Shown here one piece after another: positions 36,513-48,905 of a DNA stretch of 64,000 bases (positions are counted from its first letter, which is position 1; every line of letters begins with the position of its first letter). Location: the NCBI RefSeq assembly GCF_051014445.1, contig NC_135140.1, forward strand, positions 13,633,501 through 13,697,500, written 5' to 3'. The translations under genes were made by a program, and so were the position numbers. This DNA comes from Colletes latitarsis (lineage: Eukaryota > Arthropoda > Insecta > Hymenoptera > Colletidae). The notes under the pieces are model-generated. The model saw only the letters and a list, made by a program, of their open reading frames with translations. It was not told the DNA's origin and did not search any database.

Positions 36513-39500
36513 ATGTTTCCGCCGAGGGATCTAGGGAAAACAGATTATATTAGTTTAAATATCCAGGAAAGTGCAACTTTTGCGCGTGGAACATCACGTA
36601 GTCTTTGGAGGGTAAGCTCTTGCGATATTGTTTCGAAATTTTGTAAATATTTTTCTATTACGTTTGTTTGATAAAAAAAAAAAAGATTTATATGTATCCA
36701 AGCATGCGAATAAACAAACTTTGTTCGTCTTTTTAGCAATGGAACCAGCTGTCAAGGTTTCAAAGAAATATCCTATACTTTGTAGTCATTACAATTATAT
36801 TAGTTATATTTTATCTATTGCCTGGGGATAATAAGAATGGAGTTTTAGATGAAAGTGATTACAACAATATAGAAGTAATACAAGACACCCTTAAATACGA
36901 AAAGGTACAATAAACATGATACAAATTAACAAAGTACTTTTTAAGATATTTTTTGTATATTTTATAATTTCTTAAAAGAATAAAATTTATAGGCAATAGA
37001 AGATATTGTAGTAGATAATGTAAATCAGGAACATAAGGATGGTGGGGAGGTTATAGAAGAACCTGAATTCCAACCAGAAATAAACCAAGTGGACGACGAT
37101 CAAATTGGAGAGCCACCTCAACCCAAGCCAAACCCAATTAAATTCAATGGTAACATCATACCAAACTGTTATATCCTTAATATATAAGGCCAATTTAATT
37201 GTTATAATATACTTATTTAATTTTAGGCCCACAAAACGATAGACAAAAAGCCATAGTTGCAGCATTTAAACACTCATGGAATGGATATAAGGAATATGCT
37301 TGGGGCCATGACAATGTGAAGCCAATATCTAGAAAATACTATGAATGGTTTGGCTTAGGACTTACCATAGTTGATTCTCTTGACACTATGTATATGATGG
37401 GTTTAAATAATGGTATGATGAAAAGTCAGAATTTTTTTTTTAATAGAAATCGCCATTTGTATTTAAAATATGCGTACACGTGTGTAGCTAAAATGTCCGC
37501 GTTGAAGTTACATGTATTTAATGTATACGAATTCGCGTACATTATTCGTGTTATGTTTTTAAATCTACGGTGAGATATCGATGTGCCGTGTAATGCATCT
37601 CTATTTCACTCGCATTTTCTAAAAGGAAGAGACCCACAGAATTTCCTGAAAGATCTATTTCCCTTCAACTTTGGTCAGTTTCAGTCCCGAACGTCGGCTA
37701 ATATCTAAGGCATTACTGTATTTCGATACACGTGAATTCGTATATCCGTGTATTAACCCCTTCTGGGCCCAAATGGTAGGCGTGAACGCGCGGTAAACAG
37801 ACCAGACTGATGCTAAACTGCTTTATAACAGAGAGTATAAGAATCGCGACCAACTCTTGTGGCGTACCGATAGGAACTGAATTCATGTGATATTCATGTT
37901 CAGGGCAAAATCTTCATCACGAGTCAGACTCGTTAAAGTACGGGAAGGGGTTAAGGAAGTGCACAAATTAAAACACGGCTATATTAGCTACACATAAACA
38001 CGTGTATGTAAATTTGGCTTTTCCTATTTACAGAATTTTCAGAAGCCAGAGCATGGGTTGATAAGAATTTAGTGTTCACCCTAAATAGGGACGTTAATTT
38101 ATTTGAAGTTACAATAAGGGTATTAGGAGGTCTATTATCAGCGTATCATCTCTCTGGCGATAAGATTTTCCTAAATAAAGCTGTAAGTTATTTATTGTGT
38201 CTTTCGAATAATATTTTTCGGGGGATTCGTTCTCCGGCTAGTCGTGTAGTTGAAAATCCACGTGAAATGTTTCATCCTCCTATCTTTTTCATCTAAAAAC
38301 GAACCACAATGTGTGATCTATCTTACAAGTTTACTTTGTGTGCAAAAGACCGCGTAAAACCAAATTCCACATTATTCGAATTTTATATTTGATACAAATC
38401 GCAGGCACAATTAGGAGATCGAATGATGCCGGCATTTTCTACTTCGTCTGGTGTTCCTTATTCTGATGTAAATCTAGGCACTAGAACTGCGCATAGTCCT
38501 AAATGGGGTCCTGATAGTAGTACTAGCGAAGTCACTTCGATTCAATTAGAATTTCGAGATCTTAGTCGTAATACAGGAGAACCAAAATACGAGGTACTTA
38601 TGAAATATCCTTTAACGGATAGAGCGTATCATTTGTATCATACGTAGAGGAGTATGTAATTATTGTTTCTTCAGGAAGCAGTAGCAAAAGTCTCAGAACA
38701 TGTACATCAGTTAGAAAAATACGACGGTTTAGTACCCATTTTCATTAATGCTAACACTGGACAGTTTAGAGAGTATGCAACAATTACGCTTGGCGCACGT
38801 GGTGATAGTTATTACGAATATCTATTGAAACAGTGGCTTCAAACTGGGAAGACCATTAATTAGTTAGTACTTTTTGATTTTTAATCACCAAAGCATAAGA
38901 GCTTGTTTCACTTACTCGAGTAGTTGCGATGATTATGGTAATATGCTTGATTGTAAACATTTCCAGCCTACGGGATGATTATTTATCGGGCATTTCTGGG
39001 ACTCAGAAGCATCTTGTCAAACGTACGGCGAACAATAAATATCTCTTTATCTCGGAACTAGTTGGGGCAAATAAAGAAATAAGACCAAAAATGGCATGTA
39101 ACGAGATATAAGCATTTGAATACAATTAATCGCGCTACCATTACGTATTATATTATTCATAAACTTGACGTTTATCTCGTAGGACCATCTTACGTGTTAC
39201 TTAGGGGGCACATTAGCTTTAGGGGCACATCATGGTTTGCCGTCCGAACATATGGATCTTGCTAACGAAATTGTTAAAACTTGTTATCAAACATATGCAA
39301 TCCAACCGACATTTCTTGCGCCAGAAATTACTTACTTTAATATTCAGGTAATTAAAATAATTGATGAATAAGTATAGTATAAAAATATAGTATAAAAAAT
39401 ATTATTTTATATAGAATGTGGAGGAAGAGAAATCAATGGACATGTATGTAAAGATCAACGACGCGCATAATCTTTTGAGGCCAGAATTTATTGAAAGTTT

Positions 39501-39862
39501 GTTTTATATGTGGTATTTTACTGGAAATAAAACATTCCAAGATTGGGGATGGCAAATATTTCAAGTAAGTAAATTGACAAATATTTTTCTTCAAATATGG
39601 ATGAACCGGTATATTTTTAATAATGCAGATTTTAACGCAATAGGCTTTCGAAAATTATACGAAAGTGGAAAAGGGTTACACGAGTATTGGTAACGTACGA
39701 AATGTTCAGAATACTCGGCAACAAGACTTAACAGAAAGTTTCTGGTTCGCCGAGACTTTAAAATATTTGTATTTGTTATTCGATGATACAAGGCAATTAA
39801 TAGATTTAGATAGATGGATATTTAATTCTGAAGGACATCCGCTGCCCATATACAAATCGTAA
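36513..39862 (+). CDS. MAN1B1: ER mannosyl-oligosaccharide 1,2-alpha-mannosidase (class I, MAN1B1 type)
   Basis: Eleven exons join in phase: 36513-36611, 36737-36904, 36993-37149, 37227-37412, 38034-38182, 38405-38593, 38675-38862, 38967-39093, 39183-39347, 39415-39564 and 39644-39862, giving 598 residues. A type II membrane segment (ILYFVVITIILVIFYLLP, about residues 45-63) is followed by an acidic stem and a GH47 domain. Blocks seen: AFKHSWNGYKEYAWGHD, TIVDSLDTMYMMG, SIQLEFRDLSR, GARGDSYYEYLLKQWLQTGK, GGTLALGAHHGLP, HNLLRPEFIESLFYMW and FNSEGHPLPIY. Both disulfide cysteine positions (LTCYLGG, KTCYQ) are present. The enzyme trims one mannose from Man9GlcNAc2 in the early secretory pathway. 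The usual Ca2+-binding Thr near the C-terminus is Ser here. Intron 8 appears to be GC-AG, and intron 4 holds MITE copy 3. Confidence 0.93.
37753..37954. mobile_element. piggyBac-like MITE, copy 3
   Basis: A 202-base segment flanked by TTAA with CCCCTT/AAGGGG termini, in the same orientation as copy 1. Its core is nearly identical to copy 1 (GGTAGGCGTGAACGCGCGG, CAGACCAGACTGATGC, GGCGTACCGATAGGAACT). It lacks about 25 bases next to the left terminus. It lies within mannosidase intron 4. Confidence 0.85.
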
Positions 39863-42800
39863 CCCAATGCAAACACAGTTTAATGTATAAATCTGCACTA
39901 TTAGTAAACTATTAAATATCTTTTGAGGCCAGTCGATAGATATCTTAACGATATACGCCGATAACGGATTAATTGGGTTGGAACTGTTCTAGTGACAATC
40001 TTCAAACATAACTTTCTTGCAAAAGTTCTTTACTATGAAAAGAGGCACAGAAATTATATATTTACTAGTAATTGACAATTTATACACAATTTTGTATTAA
40101 TTTTTCAATTCAGAAGTGTATAGTTTTAATTAATTATTATAGTCCATTTCGTGATACATGATTTGATACAATTAATACATCACAGATTGTAGCTTAAATT
40201 TGAGAAAGTGTATCAGAATTTTCGAGTACAATACTGTAAAATAGAAAATAATTTATCACTTTCTTCACTTATTTGTAGCCTGATATACCAATTCCTTCTT
40301 TAAGAAGAAAGTAGAACATTGCACACATATCAGTTTAAAAATGAATGTAACCTTGAAACGGAGTTACTTAAACTGTTTTCAAAGATCCTAGTCAAATCTG
40401 AATTTTACTCTTTTTTTTTTTTATTAATAGGTATAATATTTAGTTAATGTAACTAAAATATATTTTCATAATATCGCGTATACATACAAAAATAGATATT
40501 GAATTTTCCGGGATACATAACACGATGTTTGAAAATAAAAAACAATTAATTTATTATCAGTTTTGTAAATTTTCAAACTATTTATCCTTTCATCTTTTTG
40601 TATTTATTAAAGAAATACTCGTAATAAAACTTTATATATCATACTTATTCTGCAATAATTTGAAAATATACTCGCTTAATTAGCATAATTATTACTAGAT
40701 ATTTATGACAATTTTCACAGTTATTTCTCATTGCAGTTTAGTTCTTATTTATTGCACATATTTGTATAAAATATTAACAAAAACTGTTTAAATGTCTATC
40801 ATATATAATATTGTGATAGGACAAGAGCAATTAATAAATTAAAATACTGGGTATGTTATGTATTATAGAAATGTATCACAAAATATATAACTGTTTAATT
40901 TGTAAATAGGTATTAAGACAGTGTACAACTGTCATTATTTAGTTACGAAAGATACACTTTTATATACAACAAACATTATAACATAGATGTTACTAAAGGA
41001 ATATTACTAAAGTAGTCACTTACTTTATATGATGAAAGCAAGGATTAAAAGTAGTATCGTATAATGAGAATATTTAACATATAAATTTTTACGTTTTATA
41101 TTGCTCTTGAAGCATATTACTTCTTTTTTTAACTAATTATATTAAGTTTGTCATGATACGATAATAATTGAAAAAGATGTGTATTTAAAATATACACGGT
41201 GTTGTACAATGTATGGCAGTCTCAAGAAATCAGAAACTTTTGTACAGATAAAATTTCTTATACAATGACAATACACCTTATCAAAATTTATTTTCAATCA
41301 CCTATAGTTCCGTGTATTTTCGGTACTATATCGTAATTTACTATTACAGAAAGTATAATTTAAAGAATTATGTATACAATAATCAATACATGCATTTGAT
41401 ATTTCTCTATTTTCCTTGATCGTTAATAAAAATAAAGGTTTATACAAAAGAGACTAACTTGTAAAACCTCCTATATAATTAACGTATTAAAGTTTTAGAA
41501 GTCATAGCAGTGCCTTTTTAATTTGTACATTACTGTTTAGAAAATATTTGCAACATATCGTATTTATTATTATATATCAAGAATATATTTCTATCATCTT
41601 TTTCATTTACACAATTTTTTCTTAAAATATAATTGTTATGATTATGCAGGGTGTCCTAGATTTTAACAGCCATATTTTGCCAGGATATTCTTCAGGTCTA
41701 AACGGGAAAAATGCGTTACGTAAACACATATCGTTTAGAACTTTATTCTAATGTTATGATTTCTATCATAACTTCTGAATAAGACTCTAAACAAATTTTT
41801 TCCCCATTTAAATCGAAAGAATACACTGACGAAGTTCGGCCATCAAGATCTGGGATTCCTTGTGTATTGCGTCATAAATATTATTTAAATTATTCTTCTA
41901 AATTGCGAACTTTACATATATATATTCTTTTTGCTCCATAAATGTAAAATTTTACATTCAAAAATAGTACTTGATCTATGTAAATGTTTGTTTTATAAGA
42001 AGTTTTTTTTATATCATTCTAAAATGATACTTAATATCTTTAAATTTACATACATTTACGGCACTTGAGCAGTCTTTTCGAAGGATGCTAAATGTTATAG
42101 ATTTTCAATTTTCTAATAATAAAAAAAAAAAAAAAAAAACTATATTAAAGAAACTCGTATGCATTGCATAGCTTTTACTTAAGAGCAAAGTATCAAGATG
42201 CATTAAAAAGCAATTTTATATAAACTACGACTTTCAATGATTTGTTTGGTATAATGCGTACAAGCACTTAAGAACTAGTTTAGTATCACTATTTAAAAAT
42301 AGGAATGCATGACAAATTATCATACAGAACTCTTTATAAGATGAGATTCAATATTTTTAGCGGATGATTGTTAGTCTTTTTTCCATCTTTCTACTCTACT
42401 ATTTTGTTCAAAAAATGATACTACGTCGATCGTTCCCCATATTGCATAAAAGCATAACTGGAAATCAAATTCATCAGTTCGAAATATCAAGCAGGTTCGT
42501 TAATCTTATCTCTCGAAAACTAATGAGATAATTAGTAACCAACACTAATAGTTATACTATCACGTATATAACTATTAATTTCATGTCATGTTTAAGTATA
42601 CAATTATAACCGAAACATAAATAGACACATCTATGTTGAGAATGCTTCAAATTGAATCAAAGCTTTAAGGAAAATCTAGTGTACATATTCGTTATAAAGA
42701 ATATCTCAATATGTAGTTTATAAATTTCATCTAATAAATAATCATTTTATCATGAAAAAAACAATGTTGGTTTTAATCCAATGCTAGAATTAAATTTCAG

Positions 42801-43090
42801 ATCTTCGGCTTCTCGGGGAAAACTAAGAAATTATCAGTGGGTTCGTGAATTCGTTAAATAGCGAACGGATTACGACGAAAGTAACTATAATCGTGCTGCT
42901 TAAGAGAAGCAATTGTTCGATTAATAAGGAAAACACGCGAGCATTTCGATGTTACGTTATTTTGGTCGTTGAGCCTGAACGATATCGAAGTTCGGGACGA
43001 CAGTTCGAGTTTTCCTTACCGATCAACCGAGATCGTGCGGGACGTACGTATGTAGGAGATTGATCATTCCGCACGCGGTGAGTTTGACCG
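39863..43090. other. AT-rich interval between two converging genes
   Basis: This 3.2-kb stretch separates the stop of the mannosidase gene from the stop of the minus-strand small Cys-rich protein gene; both 3' UTRs should lie here. It is extremely AT-rich, with an 18-20 base A-run at 42121. One repeat fragment is visible at 41649-41875. No coding exon was found. Confidence 0.45.
41649..41875. repeat. Dispersed repeat beginning GGGTGTCC
   Basis: Starts AGGGTGTCCTAGATTTTAAC and ends GATCTGGGATTCCTTGTGTAT, a loosely inverted pair of termini typical of many small arthropod DNA elements. Its last 65 bases resemble 48845-48905 (AAAGAATACNCTGACNAA, then GGGANNCCTGTAT-like). Class unresolved. Confidence 0.4.
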
Positions 43091-44672
43091 TTAAAGTATC
43101 ATGCATTCGCAGCACTGCTGCGTGAAGTATATACAATCCACGACACAGGAGTCGTCGTTGGGTTGGGCGACCGACTTTTTCGTTTCCGAATCGATTCCGT
43201 TCCTTTCGATTTTCGGTCGTGGCTCGGGCACCGGTAGAACGGTCTGCGCGATCGGCACCGCATTTTCGATCGTCTCCGTGTCGGTGGTACCACTGTTTAA
43301 AAGTTTGCTCATCACCGGAATAGTAGGTGCAGTCGGTGTGATTTTACCAGAACGAGCATCATCTGTTACGTCGTAATCTACCAGCGGCATAGAGGTCTGC
43401 AGCGGCGATGGAGATTCGCTGGTCATTATGACACTGAAAAGACAAAATGGCAAATTTGATTTCAATATTTACTTACTATTCGCTACGATCCACAGTGAGC
43501 CAGATTCGAAATTTAACGGTTCGTTAAATTCACAAAATCGAATAGGTTATGATGTTGATATTAAAAATCCAGTCGATCACGCAACCGAGAGATCATTTAA
43601 GAGATTTCTCAAACAGAAAAAATATTTCAATTAACGCGAATAAAAAAATATATACTTTCGTTCTTAATAAACAATGAGTTTGAAAGTCTGAACAGCTAAA
43701 ATTCAATTTTGGCCCGTCGATCTAGGAACAGCAACTTTTAATGCGGCTATTTATGATAAAAAAAAGTAATAGGAAATACAGATGAACGATGCAGTTTGAC
43801 GAATAGTGATTATTTCTCAGTGACCTTTTTTTGTTTAGGAATTCGGCAATTCAGTTGTTCCGGTGAAATACTTTTAATCGTATGCTTATATTGTACTTGA
43901 AAATTGTTCGCGAAATAGAATGTGATTTTTTAAAAACGGGTACCGTTTGTCTTGAAAAGTGATACTTCGTTTAACGAACATAGGAGGGTACAAGTCAAGA
44001 CCGGTGCCATTTACGCTGGTAACGTTATACTGAAAAGCTTAAAAATGCAGTAGTAATAGCTTCTATAAGTTAAATTCAAGCTACAAGTCGGTCCGTTGAT
44101 CTGGTCAACTGCTGTTCTGTTATTCAGGCTCGTCACGCAGTTGACCCTGGTCTCTTTGCTATTCAACTCAAGTTAGTTTACCCGTGCCTTCGTCGTAATG
44201 GACTTAACAAAAAATTACAATGTTTAAAGTACGTTAGATTTTTATATCCTTTCAACCGAATCGTGTCAAACGCCTTGCAATTTGCTGTTCATAGCTGTCT
44301 CGCGGCAGTACAATCATTACGGTGCAAAGGGTGAGTTGATGTAGGTCACTGTTGTCTAGTTACTCGGAGCATATTTAACAAAATAAAAAACGCAGAGTAC
44401 ATATTAACGAATATTTACTATTGAATTCGCCGACAACGAAAGTTTCGACACGTGTTCTTTGGGTTACGACGGTTTGTAACCGAATACGTTTTCGTTGGAA
44501 TTCTCTCGAAGAACGTTACACGTGTTCTCGCTCTCTTTTTCTCTCTCTTTCCTTCTAAGTTCTCGGTAGAAAGTGTTAGGAAGAAGACATACCACCTAGC
44601 TTTCATACAAGGTTGCATTCTACTCATTTCTTCCGACGTCAGAGTGGAATAAAATGATATTTGCTTCGCCAT
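43091..44672 (-). CDS. Small protein with a cysteine-rich C-terminus, family not recognised
   Basis: Two exons: 44593-44672 and 43091-43433, joined in phase 2, about 140 residues. Exon 1 encodes MAKQISFYSTLTSEEMSRMQ. An alternative donor three bases upstream (AG|GTGG) keeps the frame and removes one residue. Exon 2 is Ser/Thr/Pro-rich and looks disordered (SPSPLQTSMPLVDYDV, TPTAPTIPVMSKLL, VPEPRPKIERNG). It ends in a compact module, DDSCVVDCIYFTQQCCECMI, with five cysteines in the last 20 residues. That tail has a faint likeness to the beginning of the I-mfa (MDFI/MDFIC) domain, but is much shorter; palmitoylation or metal binding are equally possible. No signal peptide or membrane segment. 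A second in-frame ATG lies at 43426, near the start of exon 2. Confidence 0.6.
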
Positions 44673-46247
44673 TTCTCGGGGATTGCGGTTTTAATCGTTT
44701 TCGAACGATTATAATCGTGCCATCGTATTAAATTCGCTGGCTCGTGATTCGTCTTTCGAATCGTCTATCCTTTTCCATCGGAGCTGCGAATCGTACGCCG
44801 CCTTCGTCCTGTTTCGTTCGAAGTTCACACATCACTGATCACAGATTTTTGCATTTTACGTTTTGATACATCGCGCGGGCGAATGAAGATCGAACGTTTC
44901 TCTCCGGCGATATTTCGCTCGACAAACAATCGATACTTTAGATGTTTATCACCAATTGTCTAAATTTAGACGTCGCCGTTAAATGCGCGCGTAAAAACAT
45001 ATTCGCCCGGGAAAACCTTTCATGAAAAAGAAAAAAGATTCGCGTTAGTTGCTGCTACGATAAAGAAAAAAAAAAAAAAATGAACGCTTCTACAAAACAA
45101 GCGAATGGAACATAACGATACCTGCGATCTTTGAGCTGATCAAGACCAATAACGCGATAACAATTACTATCGATTAAAATACATGCATTGTTCATTGAAA
45201 TCTACTTGATTGTGTGAAATTACAAGTGCGAGCATGCGTTCGTGTATCTGTGTATCGAAGGTACAGACTAAAATCATGGTATACCTACAATTGCATGCAA
45301 TACAAGGTTCAAGTGTTGATAAAAAAAAAAGATTAATGCCAGGTTATAAAGTCTCGTTGAAAAAAAATCAGTACACGCGTTATTCTTTAATTTATGCTTG
45401 ATGGAACTTTGTATTCGTATCTGTATATGTATGAGCGTTGCAATATAAACCGATTACATAAGATTAAAATAGCAGATGAAGCTCCGGTGATAATTTTCAA
45501 CAAAATTGAAAATTTTGTCCCTTGTGTACATAACATTTGTCAAAATTTCGAAATTGTTGTTTTCGTATAGAACAAACGCTTTATCACGTTGTAAATTATT
45601 ACTCGTCGCAACGTAAGTACCGTGCAAACGATCACCAGGAATAATTAAATACGTAATATCAAACTTTAGTTCTACTTACATTGACTTAATAACGGCTATA
45701 GTCACCTGAAGATTTTAATAGTCATTGTACAATGACAGTTTGCAAACTCAGTGTTTTAAATGAATTTAGAATTAATAATTAATTAATTTCCAACAAATTG
45801 AGAATTACAAATGAAATAATATAAGTGAAAGATTTTAGCAATTTTCAACAATATTCGATAACAAGTAAAAACAATTTTGTCATTCGACAACTACGCGTAC
45901 CATTTGCGTAAAGTTTATTGTCGCGTGTTAAATTATATATTTATGTGATCACTTGTCACTGGCAACGTTCGTATTACAAAAATTGACGAAAATCGATATA
46001 TCGTTTCTTTAAAATGCCAAATCGAAATGTATGCTCGCAGAGAAACAAACCACCAGAAGCTTGTGCAACGGTCGGCAATCGCCGTTCAACTGCTCGACAT
46101 AACTCCTAAAACTACACTCCCAACTCGCGTGTACAGTTTTCACGTGGTCGTAGGAGCGGATCCACAGGGAAAGTCGCCCCTCTTTTAAAGTAAAATCGAT
46201 CCGTACATGGAAACTCCATAAAATTCTTTGAATATTATCGTCTAGTC

Positions 46248-46409
46248 CAGTGATTCTTAACCTATGGTCCGTGGGCCCTAAAGTGATCGTAGTTAGATAT
46301 CTGAGAGTCTACGAAATTTTTAATATTTATTTTCTACTAATTCGTAATTAAACATTATTTAATATTTAAGAACATAATTCTAAGAAACATTGCATAGAAA
46401 GAACCACTG
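46248..46409. mobile_element. hAT-type MITE with 8-bp target duplication
   Basis: The element starts CAGTGATTCTTAACC and ends GAAAGAACCACTG, an inverted repeat matching the common hAT terminus CAGTGGTTC. The flanking octamers are GTCTAGTC (46240-46247) and GTATAGTC (46410-46417), seven of eight identical, fitting the 8-bp hAT duplication. At 162 bases it is non-autonomous. Confidence 0.85.
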
Positions 46410-48844
46410 GTATAGTCATAATGCAAAACATTAAACAACTATCGTAAACGATTCATCCACGGAAACTCATGCATAAAAAAAATCATAGCACAAAAGAGAT
46501 TCATAATTAAGAAACTATTAAAACACGGTGGGATAATTTGTTTACTGAAATCTCTATTTATAAAAATTATACAAGCAAAGAAAAAACGTTCAGGAAAAGC
46601 TACAGCGATAGCATATATTTTATCGACTATTTTTTATGCAAATATTTGTACCTACATCATCATCTGTATTTAGATCTACATCTTATTTGAGAAATCGATA
46701 CGCGATATGGCACAACAATATCTGTTAAGTAAAAGGATCTTATTGGGGGCAACTTAAAAAGAACGTTCATCGAATGAAAGTTTCACAAAACCGCAGGCGG
46801 GATCAGTATCACTTTTCAGAAATTGCATAAGCGAAAAATCTATTACCAGCATCGTAAATAATAAGGATTTATCTACGAATTCTGTGAATCCGAAGATGCG
46901 TACAAGGACCCGTGGTCGTGTCATGGCGAAACCGGTTTTTTTTATAGCAATACATGTTTGTATACTAGGGCCACACACAGTCACTCTTTGAATGAAATAT
47001 TCCAAAGTCAAATCACAGCGTGTGTATTATACATTTAATACAGTGCAAACGAATTGTTAGCGCGCTAGAAAGCACGTAGTGCAATTAAATACGGATCGGT
47101 CCAGTGAATTTTCGTTATTGTAATTGAAAGCCACTTATCTCGTTGCTACAACGAAGGACATTTCACTTACTCGGTTAGTTTTATCATCGAGCTACTAATT
47201 GGGTACCAAATGCATACTCTTCGCTCTTTACTAAAATTACCACTCGAACATTGTCACACATTCTCTAAAGAAAAAAAAAAAAATAGCAAGACAAGAATAA
47301 AAATTATTTGTAAAGGAAAAGTTATCGTGAGACGTCTTCGCGATAAAAACGTCAGAATTCGTAAATGTTTCGGCAACGCAATTAAATCAGCAACGGTCGA
47401 GAGTACGAGTAACGAGAGAATTGAAACTCGCCGCGAAGAAGACAGGGGTGGGAAAAGAATGCTTAACCTCGAAATCTGCCAAATCGTCTTACTGAACTTA
47501 CTCGTAGGAGCCACGCTGTGGCAATGGATTCTTAAAACGCATTATTCCGCGATCGACCAAGCAATTGTTAAAACGAACACCCTCGATTACGCTTGTTTAT
47601 ATTCACAAACGACTGGATACGAAATGAAAATTAGACAGCATCCCAACTCGAACGAACGACGGGCACGCAGCGCACGAAAGACTGGCAGGAGACAAGCATA
47701 GCGTATACCAAAGGGGGAGCAGGTGAGGAGAGACGAAGCTTGCCGGTCGAACAGCGGTCACCGATCAAATGATATGGTAACAAATATCATTAGTAATTTA
47801 ACAATCAACATTACCATTCGAAGCAATCTCGCAATGTTGTACGACAACGTTGTACTATCAATAATAATAGATTCTAAAATCTTGTAATCTCGAATTTTAT
47901 CATACTGTATACGAAAACGTCGATCATTCCCAAAAACATGCTCTAAACTTTCGAAATTTTATAAAGTTATTATCAAGAACGAATTATAAAAGAAGTTAAT
48001 GCATCGTGCTACGCGCATAAGGAGCAGACAATAAAGCAAAGTCATTATGCAATAGAACCATAATAGCTTTATTAAACAAAGTTGTCCAGCATAGGGTATT
48101 AAAGTGTACGTAAGATACAGGCACGGTTTGTGTCGTGAAGTTCATGCACCTTTAAAGTAAAAAATAATTATAGCAGTCTCTTATTTTTCTTGTAAATAAT
48201 AAAATTGGTTTCTCCTCGCTAAATGTTCAATGTTTCGTGCGAATTAGTTGTTAACAATATTAATCGAGCATTGCCAAAACGATTCGCTGCTAATGAAATT
48301 TAGTGGTGAAAACTATTTGCTTTACTATATGAATGCATATTGGCCTTAACCAATGCACCCTTCTTCTTGTTGCCGTACAACCTTCCCATTGCTTAATATA
48401 TTGAGGACCGGATGTATTTTTACCACCACCACTGTACTCTGTTTTCTCTCAGTATATGTGGTTATGAAATTTCCCATTAGCAATTGATAACAGTTTCTAT
48501 AAAATATTTACAATAAAATGTTACGATACAATGTGATAACTATATTTATACTTAGTCTATTTTCATCTGAGTAAATATTTGCTATCCGAGGTTATCGAAA
48601 ACGTTATAATATTTTTAACAATTTTTCAAATTAGCATTTCGAAGTCCAGCGACTTACTAACAGTATTAGTGAAAATTACACTCGTAATGTTTGTTGAATT
48701 TAAAAATAAATACAACTTGTTATCTGACAATAAGCTATTGGTACGTTCCTCCATTGTATCGTATGTATTACTATTTCACTATTATCTGATATTTCCATTA
48801 CAACTTTTGGATAAAGCTTTAAACGACATATGTTTACATAATAT

Positions 48845-48905
48845 TTTTTTCTTATTCAGACCCAAAGAATACGCTGACAAAATTTGACCGTTAGGATTTG
48901 GGAAA
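48845..48905. repeat. Diverged tail of the GGGTGTCC repeat
   Basis: CCAAAGAATACGCTGACAAA and then GGATTTGGGAAATCCTGTATA parallel the right end of the repeat at 41649-41875. The left boundary is not clear. Confidence 0.35.

Noticed and set aside
37316..37573. Reading on from mannosidase exon 4 to 37573
   Set aside because: The sequence after LGLNN leaves the GH47 pattern; a GTATGATG donor follows and the next exon continues the family sequence.
47210..47701. Plus-strand open frame of 163 codons with one hydrophobic stretch
   Set aside because: Basic, low-complexity N-terminal part built on an A-run, no recognised motif and no supporting neighbouring exon. Worth revisiting only if transcripts appear.
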